Positions 55,760-64,000 of a stretch of DNA of 64,000 nt are shown piece after piece (positions within the stretch are counted from its first letter, which is position 1; each line of letters begins with the position of its first letter). Position numbers and translations under genes: made by a program. Location of the stretch: positions 124,001-188,000 of the forward strand of contig NZ_JACVFB010000001.1 of NCBI RefSeq assembly GCF_014529945.1, given 5' to 3'. The notes beneath the pieces were generated by a model. It saw only the letters and a program-made list of their open reading frames with translations, made no database searches and was not told the origin of the DNA. Origin of the DNA: Chitinophaga varians (GTDB taxonomy: Bacteria; Bacteroidota; Bacteroidia; Chitinophagales; Chitinophagaceae).

Positions 55760-57322
55760 ATGAATCATCGGATAGCACGATGGGCAGTTTATCTTTTATG
55801 CCTGTTGCTGGATGTGAGCGTGGCTGCAAGCCTTTATCGCGGTTATTTAACAGGATGGATTTTATTACCGGTGGCCGTAGGTGTCACTTTGCTGACATTG
55901 ATAGACCGTTTTCAGGGCAAACACGCCCTGTTACGCAACTATCCTCTCCTGGGTAGGCTGCGTTACCTGCTGGAACACATCAGGCCGGAAATGCGGCAGT
56001 ATTTCTTCGAGTCTGACACAGACGGGCGGCCGTTCAGCCGTCGCCAACGTGCGGTAGTGTACCAGCGTGCGAAAGACGTGAAACAGACCGTTGCCTTCGG
56101 CGCACTGGCCGACATGTACGAGCCGGGTTACGAATGGGCCGCGCATACAGCGTTTCCAACGAAAGTAAAACCGGACGCGCTGCGGGTAACGATCGGTAAC
56201 AAACAATGTAGTCAGCCATACAATGCAAGTTTACTCAACATCAGCGCAATGAGTTACGGTGCGCTGAGTAAAACAGCCATCCTTTCCCTCAATGGTGGCG
56301 CACAAGTGGGTGGATTTGCCCATAACACCGGGGAAGGTGGTGTAAGTCCGTATCACCTGCAACATGGCGGTGACCTGATCTGGCAAATCGGTACCGGTTA
56401 CTTCGGCTGCCGCGATGAGAAAGGTAATTTCTCTCCGGAGGTATATGCCGGAACGGTTGCAGAACCAGCTGTAAAGATGGTGGAACTGAAATTGAGCCAG
56501 GGTGCCAAGCCTGGTAAGGGCGGGGTACTGCCGGCAGCGAAAAATACGCCGGAAATTGCGGCTATCCGTAAGGTGAAACCGGGTGTCAGCGTGCTGTCGC
56601 CGGCGGCGCATACTGCTTTCGGCAATGAATATGAGATGCTGTCGTTCGTGCAGCAACTGCGTACGCTCTCCGGTGGCAAGCCGGTAGGTTTCAAGCTGTG
56701 CGTAGGCCGCAAAGATGAATTTGAGCGTATCTGTGTCGCCATGACCAACACTGGTATCTACCCCGACTTTATTACGGTAGATGGTGCAGAAGGTGGTACC
56801 GGTGCGGCTCCGCTGGAGTTCACAGATAGTATCGGTATGCCTTTGTACGATGCACTGGCTTTTGTGGTGACCATGCTGAAGAAGTACGATCTGAAACAGC
56901 ATATCAGAATTATGGCCAGTGGTAAGATCATCACCGGTTTCGACATCATGAAAGTGTTGGCATTGGGTGCAGACGCCTGCTACAGCGCCAGAGGCATGAT
57001 GCTGGCACTGGGGTGCATACAGGCGCTTCAATGCGATAGCGGCAGCTGCCCTGTAGGCGTGGCTACGCAAGACCCGACCCTGTACCAGGGGGTGAATGTG
57101 ACCGATAAGAAAGAGCGTGTGGCCAATTTCCACCGCAACACCATATATGCACTGGCTGAACTGATGGGCGCCTGCGGTTTTGCGACGCCTGAACAGGTAA
57201 ACCCTGCTGCACTTTACAGAAGAGTAACGAGAACGGATATACGATCATATGAAGAAATTTACGCACCGGACAACGGCCGTTCAGCCGGAGCGGCACTTAT
57301 TCCGGGGCAGTCAGTTAATTAA
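55760..57322 (+). CDS. FMN-binding glutamate-synthase-domain family protein
   Basis: 520-aa protein with one or two N-terminal membrane helices (residues ~7-55), then the GltB-type FMN/2-oxoglutarate barrel. Motifs: MSYGALSKTAILSLNGGA, NTGEGGVSPYHLQHGGDLIWQ, VDGAEGGTGAAPLEF, and the 3Fe-4S ligands C-x5-C-x4-C (Cys419, Cys425, Cys430) in GCIQALQCDSGSCPVGV. It lacks the GltB amidotransferase N-terminal domain and the C-terminal GXGXG domain, so it is not a complete glutamate synthase. Reaction and partner are unknown. It is preceded by a long structured leader and followed after 20 nt by a Rnk-like gene. Confidence 0.88.
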   Translation: MNHRIARWAVYLLCLLLDVSVAASLYRGYLTGWILLPVAVGVTLLTLIDRFQGKHALLRNYPLLGRLRYLLEHIRPEMRQYFFESDTDGRPFSRRQRAVVYQRAKDVKQTVAFGALADMYEPGYEWAAHTAFPTKVKPDALRVTIGNKQCSQPYNASLLNISAMSYGALSKTAILSLNGGAQVGGFAHNTGEGGVSPYHLQHGGDLIWQIGTGYFGCRDEKGNFSPEVYAGTVAEPAVKMVELKLSQGAKPGKGGVLPAAKNTPEIAAIRKVKPGVSVLSPAAHTAFGNEYEMLSFVQQLRTLSGGKPVGFKLCVGRKDEFERICVAMTNTGIYPDFITVDGAEGGTGAAPLEFTDSIGMPLYDALAFVVTMLKKYDLKQHIRIMASGKIITGFDIMKVLALGADACYSARGMMLALGCIQALQCDSGSCPVGVATQDPTLYQGVNVTDKKERVANFHRNTIYALAELMGACGFATPEQVNPAALYRRVTRTDIRSYEEIYAPDNGRSAGAALIPGQSVN

Positions 57323-57342
57323 TTGATTAAAAACCTGTTTTT

Positions 57343-57708
57343 ATGAAAAAGAAACAGATTATAGTGTCCCAACATGATTATGACATTCTGAAAACGCTTT
57401 GTTATCACGCTCCCGGCACAGCTAAGCTGAAAGAGGAGCTGGACAGGGCGGTTATCCGGAAAACAAAAGTACCCGAAGATGTGGTACAGGTAAATTCCAC
57501 GCTGCAATTCAGAGATGAACGCAGTGGCGCTGTACGGGAAGTACAACTGGTGTTGCCTGCCGCCAGCAACATTCAACTGGGGAAACTCTCTATCCTTTCG
57601 CCTATTGGTACAGCCCTGCTGGGCTACAGTACCGGCGACACCATCGACTGGGAAGTGCCTGCGGGCAAAACCCAGCTGCACATCCTGCGGGTGGTGAACG
57701 AAGGATAG
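57343..57708 (+). CDS. GreA/GreB C-terminal-domain protein, Rnk-like
   Basis: 121-aa protein with an N-terminal helical region (residues 1-45) and a C-terminal FKBP-like GreA/B domain: VNSTLQFRDERSGAVREVQL, ILSPIGTALLGYSTGDTIDW and VPAGKTQLHILRVV. This is the Rnk-type arrangement, lacking the long coiled coil of GreA that carries the catalytic Asp-Glu tip, so it probably binds RNA polymerase without RNA cleavage. It follows the glutamate-synthase-domain gene by 20 nt and should share its leader and control. It is convergent with the DUF192 gene. Confidence 0.87.
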   Translation: MKKKQIIVSQHDYDILKTLCYHAPGTAKLKEELDRAVIRKTKVPEDVVQVNSTLQFRDERSGAVREVQLVLPAASNIQLGKLSILSPIGTALLGYSTGDTIDWEVPAGKTQLHILRVVNEG

Positions 57709-57750
57709 TCTTTAAAGGCTATAATGTTAGCGATCAAATATGTATCAAGC

Positions 57751-57779
57751 AAAAAAAGCCCCGGCGTCTGCCGGGGCTT
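57751..57779 (-). terminator. Intrinsic terminator of the M43-mqnE-DUF192 operon
   Basis: Stem AAGCCCCGGC (57756-57765) with GCCGGGGCTT (57770-57779), a four-base loop. On the minus strand it is followed by TTTTTTT, so it ends the DUF192-side transcript about 35 nt after its stop. It also lies downstream of the Rnk-like gene, but the plus strand lacks a strong T run. Confidence 0.85.
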
Positions 57780-57813
57780 CATCATTTTGGAATGTAGATA
57801 TTTTGTGATGTGG

Positions 57814-58356
57814 TTATTTGTGGTAGACCACATGATCACCGTAGTTGACATGGTATTTGTCGCAGAAACCACCATTTACTTCCAGCACGTACTGCGCTTT
57901 TTTGAAAGAGGGCAGGCTCTGTTCTGACAGCGGTGTTGCATACTTCTGTATAGACACGATCTCCAGTTTATCGTCCAGGTAGATGATATCCAGGGAGATA
58001 TAGGTGTTTTTCATCCAGAAGGAACGCTCTTCCATATCCGGGAAGATAAACAGCATGCCCTGATCGTCTGTCATGGATTTACGGTACATCAGACCATCTT
58101 CCCGCTGCTGATCAGTTTGTGCCAGCTGGATATCGATTTTGCGAATGGTGTCTGCCTTGTTTTTAGACAGGAACACCAGAGACGCTTCCTTTTTGAATTC
58201 GCTGCCGTTGGAAGTGACCTGTGTGGGAGATTCCGTACCTGCGGTGGTGCTGGTACCTGTTTCCGTGGTCGCGGCACTGTTGTTTTTGCCGGTATTGTTG
58301 TTACAGCCGGACACATACAGGGCGGCTATCAACAGGTATTTGAACGGTAGCTGCAT
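57814..58356 (-). CDS. DUF192 lipoprotein
   Basis: 180-aa protein. Lipobox YVSGC with Cys18 predicts an anchor. A Thr/Ser-rich linker runs to about residue 55. The DUF192 domain follows: QREDGLMYRKSMTDDQGMLF, FIFPDMEERSFWMKNTYISL, and YATPLSEQSLPSFKKAQYVL. Domain function is unknown; it is common in bacteria as a secreted or periplasmic module. It begins seven nt after the mqnE stop and is the last gene of a three-gene minus-strand operon. Confidence 0.92.
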   Translation of the reverse strand: MQLPFKYLLIAALYVSGCNNNTGKNNSAATTETGTSTTAGTESPTQVTSNGSEFKKEASLVFLSKNKADTIRKIDIQLAQTDQQREDGLMYRKSMTDDQGMLFIFPDMEERSFWMKNTYISLDIIYLDDKLEIVSIQKYATPLSEQSLPSFKKAQYVLEVNGGFCDKYHVNYGDHVVYHK

Positions 58357-58363
58357 AAGGATA

Positions 58364-59545
58364 TTATTTAGTCAGTAGTTCCTCGTCGGAGAAAACAATC
58401 TCTGTGTAGTCTTTTATTTCATTGTACACGGTATCGCGTTCTACGGGCCTTCTGCCGGCTTGTTTGATCAGATGGGCCAGTTGAGCGGTGTTCATGGAAG
58501 GGTTTTGTTCTTCCGCACCGGCCATGCTGTAGATCTTGGTGGTATCATCGATTGTACCGTCCAGGTCATTCACGCCGAAGGAGAGGGTCAGCTGTGCGGT
58601 GTTTCTGCCCAGCATAGGCCAGTAAGCCTTGATATGCGGGAAGTTGTCCATATACAAACGAGCCACGGCATACAGCTTCAGATCTTCTACGATAGATGAT
58701 TCCGGAATATCGGACATATCGTTGCCTTTGTTTCTGAACTTCAGCGGGATGAAGGTATTGAAGCCATGTGTTTCATCCTGGAGCTGACGTAAGCGTTCCA
58801 TATGGTCGATACGGTGTTCGTAGGATTCAATATGGCCATACAGCATAGTAGCGTTGGTGACCATGCCGCGGTTGTGGGCTGCGCGATGGATGGCCAGCCA
58901 GCCGTCTGCATCTACCTTGTCGTGGCAGATTTTGGCGCGCACATCGGGATGGAAAATCTCTGCGCCGCCGCCAGGCATAGATTGCAGGCCTGCTTCGTTG
59001 AGGATGCGCATACCTTCATCTACGCTTACTTTGGCTTTGCGGAACATATAGTCCAGCTCCACCGCTGTAAAACCTTTGATATGAAGATCAGGGCGATGTG
59101 CCTTGATTTTTTGGATCAGTTCCACGAAAAAGTCCAGCTGCATCTTAGGATGTACGCCGCCTACAATGTGGACTTCCGTCACGGGCTGCCCGTCGTAGCT
59201 TTTCACAATATCCAGCATCTGGTCGATGCTTAGTTCCCATCCTTCTTCGCGGTTTTTATACAGCCGGGAGTAGGAGCAGAAGTGACAGGTGAAAACGCAT
59301 ACGTTGGTAGGCTCAATATGAAAATTACGGTTAAAGTAAGTCTTATCGCCGTGCATACGTTCCCGTACGTGATTGGCCAGTGCGCCTAAAAAGCCGACGT
59401 CGCCTTTTTGAAATAAGGTCAGCCCTTCTGCGGGCGTAATTCTTTCCTGACGCAGAATTTTTTCTGCAATGTTCTTCAGGTCAGTATCCAGAGAAGGTTG
59501 CTGAAGAAGTGTCTGAACTGCCGGGTAATCTTGTCTCATCGTCAT
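58364..59545 (-). CDS. mqnE: Aminofutalosine synthase MqnE (radical SAM)
   Basis: 393-aa radical SAM enzyme joining 3-[(1-carboxyvinyl)oxy]benzoate and SAM to form aminofutalosine, in the futalosine menaquinone pathway. The cluster-binding motif is CVFTCHFCSYSR (Cys-x3-Cys-x2-Cys, about residues 79-86). NFHIEPTNVCVFTCHFC precedes, then EVHIVGGVHPKMQLDFFV, SMPGGGAEIFHPDVR and IPLKFRNKGNDMSDIPESS. The length and these motifs fit MqnE rather than MqnC. The start overlaps the stop of the protease gene by four bases (ATGA). Other mqn genes are not in the window. Confidence 0.94.
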   Translation of the reverse strand: MTMRQDYPAVQTLLQQPSLDTDLKNIAEKILRQERITPAEGLTLFQKGDVGFLGALANHVRERMHGDKTYFNRNFHIEPTNVCVFTCHFCSYSRLYKNREEGWELSIDQMLDIVKSYDGQPVTEVHIVGGVHPKMQLDFFVELIQKIKAHRPDLHIKGFTAVELDYMFRKAKVSVDEGMRILNEAGLQSMPGGGAEIFHPDVRAKICHDKVDADGWLAIHRAAHNRGMVTNATMLYGHIESYEHRIDHMERLRQLQDETHGFNTFIPLKFRNKGNDMSDIPESSIVEDLKLYAVARLYMDNFPHIKAYWPMLGRNTAQLTLSFGVNDLDGTIDDTTKIYSMAGAEEQNPSMNTAQLAHLIKQAGRRPVERDTVYNEIKDYTEIVFSDEELLTK

Positions 59546-61683
59546 CTTACTTTCATTAATTTAATGGTGTTGGCCCTGTTCCTGTAAATTAATTTTACAA
59601 AATAAACACCATTTGGCTCATTTACCAAATTAAAGGTCATCCGGTTGTTGGCGCCAACGGCGTTCCCGGGTTTGGAAGCGATGAGTTGCCCGGCGGCGTT
59701 ATAAAGATTGACCTGCTGCAGATCGGTGGGCCGTTCATAGAAGCTGATCCATACCAGCCCATCGGTGGGGTTGGGGTGGATCAACACGCCGGCCCGGCGC
59801 AGTTCGGGATTGATGTCTTTGGTGACGATCCGGATATTGTCGATATATATGTTATTCTCAGCATTTGAAATGTTTCTGAAGGCGACCTGGAACTTGTCTT
59901 TGCCCACCAACGCGGTCAGGTCCACCGAATCGCGGCGCCATTCCGTGTTATTGGGGATGAACTCATCCTGTACGGCCGTAGGGCGGGTGATCAGGTATTT
60001 GCCCCATTTGCTGTAGGCGATGGCGCCTGTCTGGTGACAGTCTTTGGTTACCAACACCTGCAGGGTGTCCCACACGTTGCCGGTCATATTGGGGTCGGAG
60101 TAAACGGCTGCGGCCACATCGAAGAAAAGGAAAATGGAGTCATGTGCCTGTGGATCTATTACAGGGGTGATCAGGTCATCTGTCTGGTCATTTACATTGT
60201 ATCCTTTGTTACGTACCAGCGCGGAGGCTTTACTGTTGTGCCCTACGTTGCGGTCCCGCTCCCAGGTAAAGCTGTGGTCGGGATTGTAGAGGTCCCATCC
60301 CGGTGGCGGGAAGCTATCCTGTTCAAACCCTTCTTCAAAAGGCAGTTGCACTGCCGCGTCGAAGTGGAAGCGGCTGATGACGGTGTCGTTGCTCACATTG
60401 GCGTCTGGCTGGCCGTTGGGCGACTGCGTATAGGCCTGTAGGTTATAGGCGCCTACAGGTACCTGCGAGGCCGGCAGGGAAACGTCTACGCTCTGGAGGC
60501 TGGGCAGGCTGCCTTGCCAGCTGTAGTTGACCAGCGCGCCATTGTTGAGCCGGTACAGGATACTGACGGCTGTGAGGGGACTGGTGCCTTTGTTGCGCAG
60601 GGTCACCTGCGGCAGGATACGATTGTCGCAAAGTTTGCCACTGGCGCCGGTAATGGCGGTGAGCGCAGCATCGTTTTCCGGTAGCACAACAGGCGTGCAG
60701 CCGTTGGAGGTCATCAGGCTGGTGACGATATTCTCCAGCACGTCGCGCATCCTGCCGGTTTGCCCGGCGGTGAAAAGGTGCATACAGGCGTCATCGCTAT
60801 AGTCCATGTAGTTCATGAACATGATCCCCGGAAAATTGGGGCTGCAGTTGTCTGTTTTGGGAAAAGAGGGGCATCCATAGGTATTGTCGCCCTGCAACGG
60901 GGTATCGGCAATACCGTCGTCAACAGCGCAGGTACCGTTGTCATCGCCCCAGATATGTTTCAGTCCAAAAAAATGGCCTATTTCGTGGGTGGTAGTGCGG
61001 CCCAGATTATAGATGCGGCCTACGCTGCCGGTGGTACCAAAAGCGGTATAAAGCACCACTACGCCCAGCTGTTCACCGGGGTAACCATTGCCGGGAGGCG
61101 CTGCTACGCCGAGGTAGTTGCCCGACAGGCGGGTTACCCAGATGTTGAGATACTTTTGGGTGTCCCAGGCGTCGGAACCGCCGGTTTGGTTGTATTTGGC
61201 ATCAGGAGCGCCACCGCTGATGCTGAAGCTCTGGCCTGCCGCTGTTTTAACACGGACGATGCCGGTGGTGGGCTCGTCGCCGGGAGTGCGCTGGGCCAGG
61301 CAGAAACTGATACGGCTATTGCCAATGATCGGCTGCCACACCGGGGGCACTTGGCTAACGTCCGGATTGGTGGCGTTGTAGTCCTGATTGAGTACGGCTA
61401 TTTGTGACATCACCTGGGCATCGGTGACCAGGTCAGGGTTGTCCAGTACGATATGCACTACTACGGGAATAGTGACGTTTTGTTGCACCGTTTCGGTTTG
61501 CACGCGCATCATACGGCGCTGCTGCAAAAGCTGCATTTTTTTCTCATTGTTGTCGATCACTTGTTGGAGGGAAGGATGTTCAAGCACGCGTTGCTGCAGG
61601 GCAACGGCGGTGCCGCATTGGCGCTGGCCCATAGCGGCCAGGCTGTAAAGTAAGGTAAACAGGATAATAAATGTGTGGCGCAA
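59542..61683 (-). CDS. M43-family metalloprotease with T9SS sorting domain (cytophagalysin-like)
   Basis: 713-aa secreted protease. Signal peptide MRHTFIILFTLLYSLAAMG. The start is TTG 61683: an in-frame stop lies four codons upstream and no ATG precedes the signal. Metzincin active site THEIGHFFGLKHIWGD (about residues 233-248, HExxHxxGxxH), with the Met-turn MNYMDYSDDAC. A propeptide lies at residues ~20-80. After residue ~340 come a CARDB-like beta domain and an MAM- or jelly-roll-like domain (DSIFLFFDVAAAVYSDPN). The C-terminal type A sorting domain (IHPNPTDGLVWIS, YNAAGQLIASKPGN, NGVYFVKLIYRN) targets T9SS. It overlaps mqnE by four nt, an odd pairing. Confidence 0.93.
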   Translation of the reverse strand: MRHTFIILFTLLYSLAAMGQRQCGTAVALQQRVLEHPSLQQVIDNNEKKMQLLQQRRMMRVQTETVQQNVTIPVVVHIVLDNPDLVTDAQVMSQIAVLNQDYNATNPDVSQVPPVWQPIIGNSRISFCLAQRTPGDEPTTGIVRVKTAAGQSFSISGGAPDAKYNQTGGSDAWDTQKYLNIWVTRLSGNYLGVAAPPGNGYPGEQLGVVVLYTAFGTTGSVGRIYNLGRTTTHEIGHFFGLKHIWGDDNGTCAVDDGIADTPLQGDNTYGCPSFPKTDNCSPNFPGIMFMNYMDYSDDACMHLFTAGQTGRMRDVLENIVTSLMTSNGCTPVVLPENDAALTAITGASGKLCDNRILPQVTLRNKGTSPLTAVSILYRLNNGALVNYSWQGSLPSLQSVDVSLPASQVPVGAYNLQAYTQSPNGQPDANVSNDTVISRFHFDAAVQLPFEEGFEQDSFPPPGWDLYNPDHSFTWERDRNVGHNSKASALVRNKGYNVNDQTDDLITPVIDPQAHDSIFLFFDVAAAVYSDPNMTGNVWDTLQVLVTKDCHQTGAIAYSKWGKYLITRPTAVQDEFIPNNTEWRRDSVDLTALVGKDKFQVAFRNISNAENNIYIDNIRIVTKDINPELRRAGVLIHPNPTDGLVWISFYERPTDLQQVNLYNAAGQLIASKPGNAVGANNRMTFNLVNEPNGVYFVKLIYRNRANTIKLMKVR

Positions 61684-61790
61684 AGATCGTTGTTATTTGA
61701 GATGAATCAGATGGTTTTTCTGGTTTTGATGATGGTGTAATATACGCAGCGGAACCGGAATTTTGTCACAGTGGAAACCGAAGGACATAA

Positions 61791-61823
61791 AAAAGGCCCT
61801 TCCGTCGAACGGAAGGGCCTTTT
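61791..61823 (-). terminator. Intrinsic terminator of trxA
   Basis: Stem AAAAGGCCCTTCCGT (61791-61805) with ACGGAAGGGCCTTTT (61809-61823), three-base loop. It is read on the minus strand with a following T6 run, 25 nt after the trxA stop, and the plus strand also ends in T4. Confidence 0.9.
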
Positions 61824-61847
61824 CATCACTCAGTTTCGTTTATATCA

Positions 61848-62165
61848 TTACAGGTTGGCCTGTATTTTTTTGTCCAGAACAGCTTTCGGAACGGCGCCTA
61901 CCTGCTTGTCTACTACCTTGCCATCTTTGATGAACAGGATAGCGGGGATGCTGGTGATACCGTAGTCGATAGAGATCTGCGGGTTCACGTCAACATTTAC
62001 TTTACCGATGTTTACTTTACCTGCATAATCTTTAGACAGTTCTTCAATAACTGGTCCGATAGCCCGGCAGGGACCGCACCATTCTGCCCAAAAATCAACA
62101 ACGGTTAATTTATCGGAATCCAGCACTTCCGTCTGGAAGTTCGCGTCTGTGAATTCTAAAGCCAT
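61848..62165 (-). CDS. trxA: Thioredoxin
   Basis: 105-aa thioredoxin. The redox motif WCGPC has Cys30 and Cys33 in [17 protein letters not shown]. The cis-proline loop is [13 protein letters not shown]. Length and sequence match the cytoplasmic TrxA. It should reduce disulfides in enzymes such as the sulfoxide reductases, including the fRMsr encoded at 18848 (inference). It follows dnaE by 105 nt and has its own terminator. Confidence 0.97.
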   Translation of the reverse strand: MALEFTDANFQTEVLDSDKLTVVDFWAEWCGPCRAIGPVIEELSKDYAGKVNIGKVNVDVNPQISIDYGITSIPAILFIKDGKVVDKQVGAVPKAVLDKKIQANL

Positions 62166-62270
62166 AAGATATTATAATTTAAAGGTGTTTATTAATGATT
62201 GTTTTTGATTGTCTACTGGTGTATATGATCAAAACTTGAACCGAGTGCAAATTACTGCTTTTTTGACATC

Positions 62271-63998
62271 TTACTTATTGATAATCTCTATGTAGACATC
62301 AAGATCCGGTTGTTTTCGCAGGAAATGCGCCAACTCGTCATTCATCTCGATGTTTCTGTTGAAAGTATGCAGTTTTACCTGCAGATTATCGTCTATATCC
62401 ACGAGCTGCATATGCAGTGGACTGTTGCCGGGATAACGGTTGATGTTTTCCACGAGGAAGTCCACCGTTTCACGGTTCAGCCGTTTAGGGGAAGTGGCGA
62501 GGAATACCTGTTTGGTATGTGTTTTCTTCACTTCCTGCAGCAGTTGGATGCTGTTTACCTTAAACTCATATTCGTTGTCATTAAAGCGCTTGGATTTAAA
62601 CCCGCCGTTGATAAACAGGCAGAGGCCGGGTTTGAGATAAGGAGCAAACCGGATGAAGTCTTCACTCCACAGGGCAAATTCAAATTTGCCGCTATAGTCT
62701 TCGATGGTCATAATGCCAAACTGCCGGTTGTTGCGGGAAATCCTTTCCTGTGCGTTGGTGACGTACACTGCCAGCCGGAAATTGCGTTCGCGGGAACGGC
62801 CGCCGGAGCTGCCGGGCGTGCTAATTTCTGCCTGGTACTCCACCAGTTCCTGCACCGAGTTCATGCTATAATGCTTCAGTTCAAAACGGTAGTCATCCAG
62901 CGGATGGCCGGAGATGTAGATACCGGTGATGTCCCGTTCATTATTGAGTTTCATGATCAGCGGCCAGGGGTCGCAGTTCGGGATTTTAGGCGGTTCCACA
63001 TCCGGCATGTCTTCGGCGCCGAAGAGGCTGCCAATGTTGGAAGAGCCTGCTGAAACCTGTTGTCCGAATTTCACGATTTTATCAAGACCGGTCAGGGGTT
63101 CTGTTTCCGGCTTATGGAAATACTGCGCCCGATGGAATTCAGGGAAGCAGTCGAAAGCGCCGGACATAATCAGGGCTTCAAGTGATTTTTTATTGACGGC
63201 GCGTTGGTTCACGCGTTTGATAAAGTCGAATACGGTTTTGAAGACCCCATCTTTTTTCCTTTCCTCGAGGAGGTTTTCTACCGCTGCTTCACCCACGCCT
63301 TTCAGGCCACCGAGGCCGAAACGGATCTGTCCTTTTTTGTTCACTGCGAAACCTTTCAGGGATTCGTTCACATCCGGCGGCAATACGTCGATGCCCATGC
63401 GTTTGCATTCTTCCATGAAGAAGGTGATCTTCTCAATGTTGCTGGCGCAGTTCAGTACAGACGCCATGTATTCAGAAGGGTAGTGGGCTTTGAGGTAGGC
63501 AGTCTGGTATGCCACGAAAGCGTAGCAGGTAGCGTGCGATTTGTTGAACGCATAGGATGCGAAGGCTTCCCAGTCGGTCCATACTTTCTCGCAGACTTTC
63601 AGGTCGTAGCCGTGGGTGGAACAACCTTCCATGAACTGGGCCTTCATCTTGTTCAGTACGGCGATTTGTTTTTTACCCATTGCCTTACGGAGGATGTCCG
63701 CATCACCACGGGAGAAGTTGGCCAGTTTCTGACTGAGCAACATTACCTGTTCCTGGTATACGCAGATACCATAGGTTTCTGCCAGGTGTTCCTCCATGTC
63801 CGGCAGGTCGAAGGTTACCGGCTCCAGGCCGTGTTTACGGCGGATGAAGGACGGGATGTACTCGAGCGGGCCCGGACGGTACAGGGCGTTCATCGCGATG
63901 AGGTCATCGAAACGGTCCGGTTTCAGTTCGCGGAGGTATTTCTGCATGCCGGGCGACTCGAACTGGAACGTGGCGTTGGTTTCGCCTTTCTGATACAG
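62271..63998 (-). CDS. dnaE: DNA polymerase III subunit alpha, C-terminal half (partial)
   Basis: The frame is open to the right edge of the window, so about 575 C-terminal codons are present, reading on from FESPGMQKYLRELKP. Motifs are YRPGPLEYIPSFIRRKHG, YGICVYQEQVMLLSQKLANF, DILRKAMGKKQIAVLNKMK and HATCYAFVAYQTAYLKAHYP, from the palm and fingers region. A helix-hairpin-helix region (LGGLKGVGEAAVENLLEERK) is followed by an OB-fold (NRQFGIMTIEDYSGKFEFAL) and a C-terminal domain. It is the catalytic replicase of the chromosome. The PHP and N-terminal polymerase parts are outside the window. Confidence 0.96.
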   Translation of the reverse strand: MYQKGETNATFQFESPGMQKYLRELKPDRFDDLIAMNALYRPGPLEYIPSFIRRKHGLEPVTFDLPDMEEHLAETYGICVYQEQVMLLSQKLANFSRGDADILRKAMGKKQIAVLNKMKAQFMEGCSTHGYDLKVCEKVWTDWEAFASYAFNKSHATCYAFVAYQTAYLKAHYPSEYMASVLNCASNIEKITFFMEECKRMGIDVLPPDVNESLKGFAVNKKGQIRFGLGGLKGVGEAAVENLLEERKKDGVFKTVFDFIKRVNQRAVNKKSLEALIMSGAFDCFPEFHRAQYFHKPETEPLTGLDKIVKFGQQVSAGSSNIGSLFGAEDMPDVEPPKIPNCDPWPLIMKLNNERDITGIYISGHPLDDYRFELKHYSMNSVQELVEYQAEISTPGSSGGRSRERNFRLAVYVTNAQERISRNNRQFGIMTIEDYSGKFEFALWSEDFIRFAPYLKPGLCLFINGGFKSKRFNDNEYEFKVNSIQLLQEVKKTHTKQVFLATSPKRLNRETVDFLVENINRYPGNSPLHMQLVDIDDNLQVKLHTFNRNIEMNDELAHFLRKQPDLDVYIEIINK

Positions 63999-64000
63999 TT

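Overview
The window comes from a member of the Bacteroidota, most likely a Chitinophaga-like member of the Chitinophagaceae. I infer this from several signs taken together: a gliding-motility/type IX secretion (T9SS) C-terminal domain protein, a T9SS-sorted M43 metalloprotease, a carboxypeptidase-regulatory-type outer-membrane barrel protein, BshC (bacillithiol), MqnE (futalosine menaquinone route), a PglF/PglE/PglC-type polysaccharide locus, and promoter-like TAnnTTTG boxes (the Bacteroidota -7 element) in place of Shine-Dalgarno-rich leaders. No tRNA, rRNA, CRISPR array, prophage or insertion sequence was seen. Almost all of the window is dense, intact coding sequence.

Bases 1-18665 hold an exopolysaccharide locus read to the right. 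In order: the end of a CapD/FlaA1 sugar dehydratase, Wza-type export lipoprotein, Wzc-type tyrosine autokinase, TviB-type UDP-HexNAc dehydrogenase, WbpP/TviC-type 4-epimerase, a GT4, a Wzx flippase, a Wzy-like polymerase, a secreted beta-helix protein, a second GT4, a left-handed-beta-helix acyltransferase, a third GT4, a PglC-like initiating transferase and a PglE-like aminotransferase, closed by a strong terminator. A T9SS-type SprB-repeat/CHU_C protein follows. A convergent CpsB/YwqE-type tyrosine phosphatase, the expected partner of the Wzc kinase, closes the locus. This is a complete Wzx/Wzy-dependent pathway whose first sugar is probably an aminated trideoxy-hexose.

Bases 18666-34300 are housekeeping and accessory genes: a free-methionine sulfoxide reductase between repeat elements, idi with a class I terpene synthase, a DUF2157 and TMEM175-like membrane pair, a TolC-AcrA-AcrB type RND efflux operon, a methyltransferase, a 500-bp repeat island, a large FAD/Fe-S oxidoreductase and a DUF72 protein. 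Bases 34366-39649 hold glgA-glgC-GH130, with a convergent GT4, a storage-glycan-like group. Next come bshC, a FUSC-family membrane protein, an outer-membrane barrel protein, smc, a DUF4259 protein, a small secreted protein of unknown function and a concentrative nucleoside transporter.

Bases 53202-64000 hold a secreted dehydrogenase-like lipoprotein with a cytochrome c domain, an orphan FMN/3Fe-4S glutamate-synthase-domain protein with a Rnk/GreA-like partner, a minus-strand operon M43 protease-mqnE-DUF192, trxA, and the C-terminal part of dnaE, cut by the window end.

The observation I consider most likely to be new is the 240-nt leader before the glutamate-synthase-domain gene. It combines a promoter box, an overlooked 34-codon cysteine-rich ORF, mutually exclusive base-pairing segments, and a strong hairpin beginning two bases after the small ORF's stop, which together look like a peptide-based attenuator. 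Two families of intergenic inverted repeats are also notable.
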